DNA from: an uncultured bacterium
GTDB lineage: Bacteria; Bacillota; Clostridia; Lachnospirales; Lachnospiraceae
Direction: 5' to 3'
NCBI GenBank assembly: GCA_905214875.1
Contig: CAJMNR010000057.1
Location: forward strand, 1-17,366
Length of the DNA stretch: 17,366 nucleotides
The notes below the pieces were generated by a model. The model worked only from the letters and a program-made list of their open reading frames with translations. It did no database searches and was not told the DNA's origin. Below, in pieces: positions 14,888 through 17,366 of the stretch (position 1 is the first letter of the stretch; every line of letters starts with the position of its first letter). The position numbers and the translations under genes were made by a program.

Positions 14888-14945
14888 CGTCCCAAAAAGC
14901 GGAGAAAGTATTCAGAGCAGTACTACGCTTTTAGCAAGATAAAGA

Positions 14946-14975
14946 TTGAATTTTTTTGGTATATTAATATATAAT
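14946..14975 (+). promoter_or_regulatory. Promoter of the unknown membrane protein gene
   Basis: TTGAAT (14946-14951), an 18-bp spacer and TATAAT (14970-14975), in very AT-rich DNA. The leader would be about 36 nt, ending at GGAAGGA (15004-15010). Confidence 0.6.
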
Positions 14976-15017
14976 TATGTATTATTATGGAAAATAAATA
15001 GATGGAAGGATGTTTTT

Positions 15018-16178
15018 ATGAAAAGAACCCGTGCGCTGCTTTATTTTTCATTTATTACTTACTTATGCAGTACAGTGATAAAAGAAATGGAGTATTTGGA
15101 GAAGTTTGAAGAAGTTGGATTCGCTTTTTTGTTCCTACATATTACAGGAAGACTACTACTACATGGAATTGGATATTTTGCTATCTTTAGTAGTATTTTA
15201 TCTTTGGGTCATGTTGTGAGTAGTTTATATTATTATATAAAAGGATATGGTATGTCTCCAATATTCTTGTATCCGATTGTAATAATTCCTTCAGAAAAGA
15301 AATTCGGTATTCACCTAAATTTTCTTGATTTGTTTAAATATTTGTATCCTGAAAAAATAATTACTAAGACAAAGGAGAACTATGATACAAAAGAAGTTGT
15401 TGGAATATGCTCAAATGCGTATTTATATGCCTTCTATAGTCAAATTATTGGATCAGTTTTATGGGGAATTTTGTTTTTATATCAGAAACAATATCTGCTT
15501 ATGTTTAGTATGCTCTGCAATTGTATTGTATGTATATCTTTTGCATATGTAAAAGAATCCTTGTATCGTGGTTTATTAGTGATGCGAAAGGATATTAGAG
15601 GTGGTGCGATTGCTTTATATTTGGCAAATCAAGCAATCCTATACCATAGTAAGAATCACTGGGCTTATACCGAGTTAGATAATATTGTTATGCAGCAAAA
15701 TGACTGGGATGAGGCTCAAATCATTGAAACCATAAAACATATGTATATGATTAAATGTGTTAATTCCGAGTTTCCAATAAGCAAGAACATAGAAGAAGCA
15801 GTAGAAAAAAAGTATTTACTACGAAATATGAATGAGTTTAGTGATACATGGGTTGGTGACGAAAAGTACAGCTTATTAAAACAATATTTGTATACAGCGA
15901 TGATTTGTGAAAATCAAGGAGATAGAAACCTTGCAATTGGACATTTAGAAAATCTAGAGAGTGAATCTTCGCGTCATCCTACATTTATTCCAAGCACATT
16001 TAGTTTCTACTTAGAGATAGGAAAAGAGAATATAATTAGGCAGGATAAGACGAAATTCTTTTATAATAAATTGCTTCGCAAAAATAGCTACTACTTAAAA
16101 TTTCAAAATTATAAAGAAAATTATAGTTACGTGATAGAACGAGTAAATCAATTATGCAATGTTTATGATGGAGTGTAA
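15018..16178 (+). CDS. Unrecognised membrane protein, possibly a degenerate M50-like protein with a helical-repeat tail
   Basis: This 386-aa protein is of no family I recognise with confidence. It has hydrophobic segments at about 33-50, 51-72, 81-90, 139-156 and 160-176. A cytoplasmic-looking helical C-terminal region follows (about 185-386), whose segment KQYLYTAMICENQGDRNLAIGHLENLE resembles a TPR-type repeat. LSLGHVV (61-67) followed by a YIKGYG turn recalls the HELGH...GY region of M50 membrane metallopeptidases, but the catalytic Glu is absent, so it would be inactive. I chose ATG 15018 with GGAAGGA 7 nt upstream; a TTG at 14946 is part of the -35. The gene is more AT-rich than its neighbours (15181-15240 has 14 G/C of 60) and lies next to an Rhs remnant, suggesting an accessory, transferred gene. 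An immunity or toxin-processing role is only a guess. Confidence 0.6.
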   Translation: MKRTRALLYFSFITYLCSTVIKEMEYLEKFEEVGFAFLFLHITGRLLLHGIGYFAIFSSILSLGHVVSSLYYYIKGYGMSPIFLYPIVIIPSEKKFGIHLNFLDLFKYLYPEKIITKTKENYDTKEVVGICSNAYLYAFYSQIIGSVLWGILFLYQKQYLLMFSMLCNCIVCISFAYVKESLYRGLLVMRKDIRGGAIALYLANQAILYHSKNHWAYTELDNIVMQQNDWDEAQIIETIKHMYMIKCVNSEFPISKNIEEAVEKKYLLRNMNEFSDTWVGDEKYSLLKQYLYTAMICENQGDRNLAIGHLENLESESSRHPTFIPSTFSFYLEIGKENIIRQDKTKFFYNKLLRKNSYYLKFQNYKENYSYVIERVNQLCNVYDGV

Positions 16179-16200
16179 TGGTATATTGAACTTGTAACAC
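16179..16200 (+). repeat. Direct repeat, left copy flanking the Rhs fragment
   Basis: This 22-bp stretch, from TGGTATATT to TTGTAACAC, matches 17319-17340 at 19 of 22 positions. It starts immediately after the stop codon of the membrane protein gene. Confidence 0.65.
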
Positions 16201-16295
16201 TTCTAGAAGTCAAAGAATGTACCGATATACTTAATGAAGCAGTAAATTATATCACAAAGAGCTATACGTATGATTCATTTGGTAGAGTATCAGGC

Positions 16296-17330
16296 ATGGT
16301 ATACACGAATGCGAATGGAAAACAAGTAGAAACTTATAGTTATTCGTATGATAAGAATTCTAATATTGTAAGAAAAAATGTACAGTATGGTTATTCAAAA
16401 GTAGATGTATATGAGAATAAACAATACGTATACAATGGATTAGGACAATTAGTAGAAACTATTTCTAGTAATAAAGAAGGAAAGTCTACAAGTACATTCT
16501 ATAAGTATGATGTAGTCGGAAATAGAATTAAGATGATTGATAATAAGATAAATTGTACGACGGAGTATGAGTACAATGACTTAAACCAATTATTATCATC
16601 TACTACAATTAACAATGTTACAAAGAAAGAAACATCAAAGATTAAGTATGTTTATGATCAAAATGGTAATCAGATTTCAAAAGAAGATACTATTACTAAA
16701 GAGAATGTAAGTTATGAATATGATGTTGAGAATCGCCTGATTAATGTATCAGGAAAGAAGGCTGATGGAACTTCTTATACACAAGAAAATAGATATAATG
16801 GTTCCGGACAACGTATCTATAAAAGAGATGTGGAAGTTGGTGCTACAACAAAAGTTGATGTTACAAGATATTACTATCAAGACGGAATGGTAGCATATAC
16901 AACAAATGAAAGTGGTAATCTTAAAACATTTAATTATTATGGTGTAGATAATAATATTATTGGCTCTACGAGATACCATTCTGGAAATGTAGAGTATTAT
17001 CTATACAATAAAGATATCCAAGGAAGTACAACTAATATTCTTGATGAAGATGGAGACAGCAGTATTGGATACACATATGATAATTTTGGTACAGCAACTG
17101 TCTATAGTGTAAAGAATAATGTACACAATGAGATTACGTATACAGGAGCAGTATATGATAATAGTACTGGTTTATATTATATGAATGCTAGATACTATGA
17201 TTCTGAAATTGGTAGATTTATTACTCAAGATACGTATCGTGGAGAAAAGAATGATGCTGGAACATGGCATCTGTATGCATATTGTGCGAATGATCCGATA
17301 AATTATGTAGATCTGTGCTGGTATAATTAA
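16296..17330 (+). CDS. Rhs/YD-repeat protein, C-terminal fragment without toxin tip (probable remnant)
   Basis: These 344 aa are the last part of an Rhs/YD-repeat shell protein. YD repeats such as YSYDKNSNIV, YVYNGLGQLVET, YKYDVVGNRI and YEYNDLNQLL are followed by the Rhs-associated core YLYNKDIQGSTTNIL...TGLYYMNARYYDSEIGRFITQDTYRG. The ending is CANDPINYVD-LCWYN-stop. Full proteins exceed 1000 aa, carry an N-terminal export region, and continue past the NYVDPSGH-type boundary into a toxin; both ends are missing. Rhs-like codons extend upstream in frame to about 16240 (NYITKSYTYDSFGR) with no start codon, and ATG 16296 lacks a good ribosome site, so this is probably a truncated, non-functional piece. 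The open frame runs back to 16179, directly after the upstream gene's TAA. Flanking direct repeats point to rearrangement. Family certain; intactness doubtful. Confidence 0.85.
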   Translation: MVYTNANGKQVETYSYSYDKNSNIVRKNVQYGYSKVDVYENKQYVYNGLGQLVETISSNKEGKSTSTFYKYDVVGNRIKMIDNKINCTTEYEYNDLNQLLSSTTINNVTKKETSKIKYVYDQNGNQISKEDTITKENVSYEYDVENRLINVSGKKADGTSYTQENRYNGSGQRIYKRDVEVGATTKVDVTRYYYQDGMVAYTTNESGNLKTFNYYGVDNNIIGSTRYHSGNVEYYLYNKDIQGSTTNILDEDGDSSIGYTYDNFGTATVYSVKNNVHNEITYTGAVYDNSTGLYYMNARYYDSEIGRFITQDTYRGEKNDAGTWHLYAYCANDPINYVDLCWYN

Positions 17331-17340
17331 GTTGTAACAC
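17319..17340 (+). repeat. Direct repeat, right copy overlapping the Rhs stop codon
   Basis: The segment from TGGTATAAT to TTGTAACAC matches 16179-16200 at 19 of 22 positions. It contains the last WYN codons and the TAA stop of the Rhs fragment. The left copy in the same reading phase gives WYIELVT, so both copies may derive from one coding sequence. Confidence 0.65.
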
Positions 17341-17354
17341 CTTGGTATAAATTT

Positions 17355-17363
17355 TGCTATAAT
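17355..17363 (+). promoter_or_regulatory. Extended -10 at the window edge
   Basis: TGCTATAAT is a perfect extended -10, 24 bp after the Rhs stop. It suggests that another plus-strand gene begins beyond the window. Confidence 0.45.
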
Positions 17364-17366
17364 GAA

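Noticed and set aside
14946..15017. TTG start extending the unknown membrane protein by 24 aa
   Set aside because: The TTG is part of a likely -35 hexamer, and the ATG at 15018 has a good ribosome site.
16176..16298. Readthrough fusion of the membrane protein gene with the Rhs fragment, which are in the same frame
   Set aside because: The shared frame has a one-in-three chance; a TAA stop separates them, no recoding signal is visible, and the upstream protein does not resemble an Rhs N-terminus.

Overview
The window looks like a chromosomal segment of a low-GC, anaerobic Gram-positive bacterium, most likely a Clostridia/Lachnospiraceae member. The evidence is AT-rich DNA, strong AGGAGG ribosome sites, small DUF6514 and DUF4250 type proteins typical of clostridia, a class A PBP with a Thr/Pro-rich tail, ferredoxin/flavodoxin redox genes and a choloylglycine-hydrolase family enzyme. 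The genus is inference; no rRNA or tRNA gene is present to settle it.

Layout. Positions 95-2829 (minus) hold a complete class A penicillin-binding protein with its terminator. Positions 3117-5260 (plus) hold a DUF6514-like protein, a YigZ/IMPACT protein, a 58-aa DUF4250-like protein and a lipoprotein. This last gene runs head-on into a minus-strand zinc-dependent phospholipase C-like protein (5250-6257), and the two gene ends share one hairpin. Positions 6379-7707 (plus) encode the AAA+ protein RarA/MgsA, which shares a bidirectional terminator with a small minus-strand membrane protein (7771-7989). Then come O-acetylhomoserine sulfhydrylase (8220-9518) and a MATE transporter (9635-11011) whose promoter is overlapped by a perfect 10+10 palindrome.

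Positions 11104-12891 form a tight operon: membrane polyferredoxin, PadR regulator and flavodoxin. Its promoter carries two identical ATATATCA-N3-TGATATAT dyads, a good candidate for autoregulation by the PadR protein. A metallo-beta-lactamase-fold hydrolase converges on it (12888-13694, minus), and a cytoplasmic choloylglycine hydrolase/penicillin V acylase family enzyme diverges from the hydrolase (13815-14801, plus).

From about 14800 the character changes. A run of three inverted repeats (14805-14932) is followed by a very AT-rich gene for an unrecognised membrane protein (15018-16178), then by the 3' part of an Rhs/YD-repeat gene (about 16240-17330). The Rhs part lacks its N-terminus and stops just past the core boundary, with no toxin tip. 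A 22-bp imperfect direct repeat (19/22) flanks the Rhs piece. This end looks like the edge of a rearranged Rhs polymorphic-toxin locus that continues beyond the window.

The best leads for something new are the PadR-operator redox operon, the palindrome-controlled MATE gene, and the unknown membrane protein plus Rhs remnant. No CRISPR array, integrase, transposase or RNA gene was seen. No gene-free stretch exceeds about 290 bases. The first 93 bases hold only a small GAAAACC/GGTTTTC hairpin and no gene I can support.
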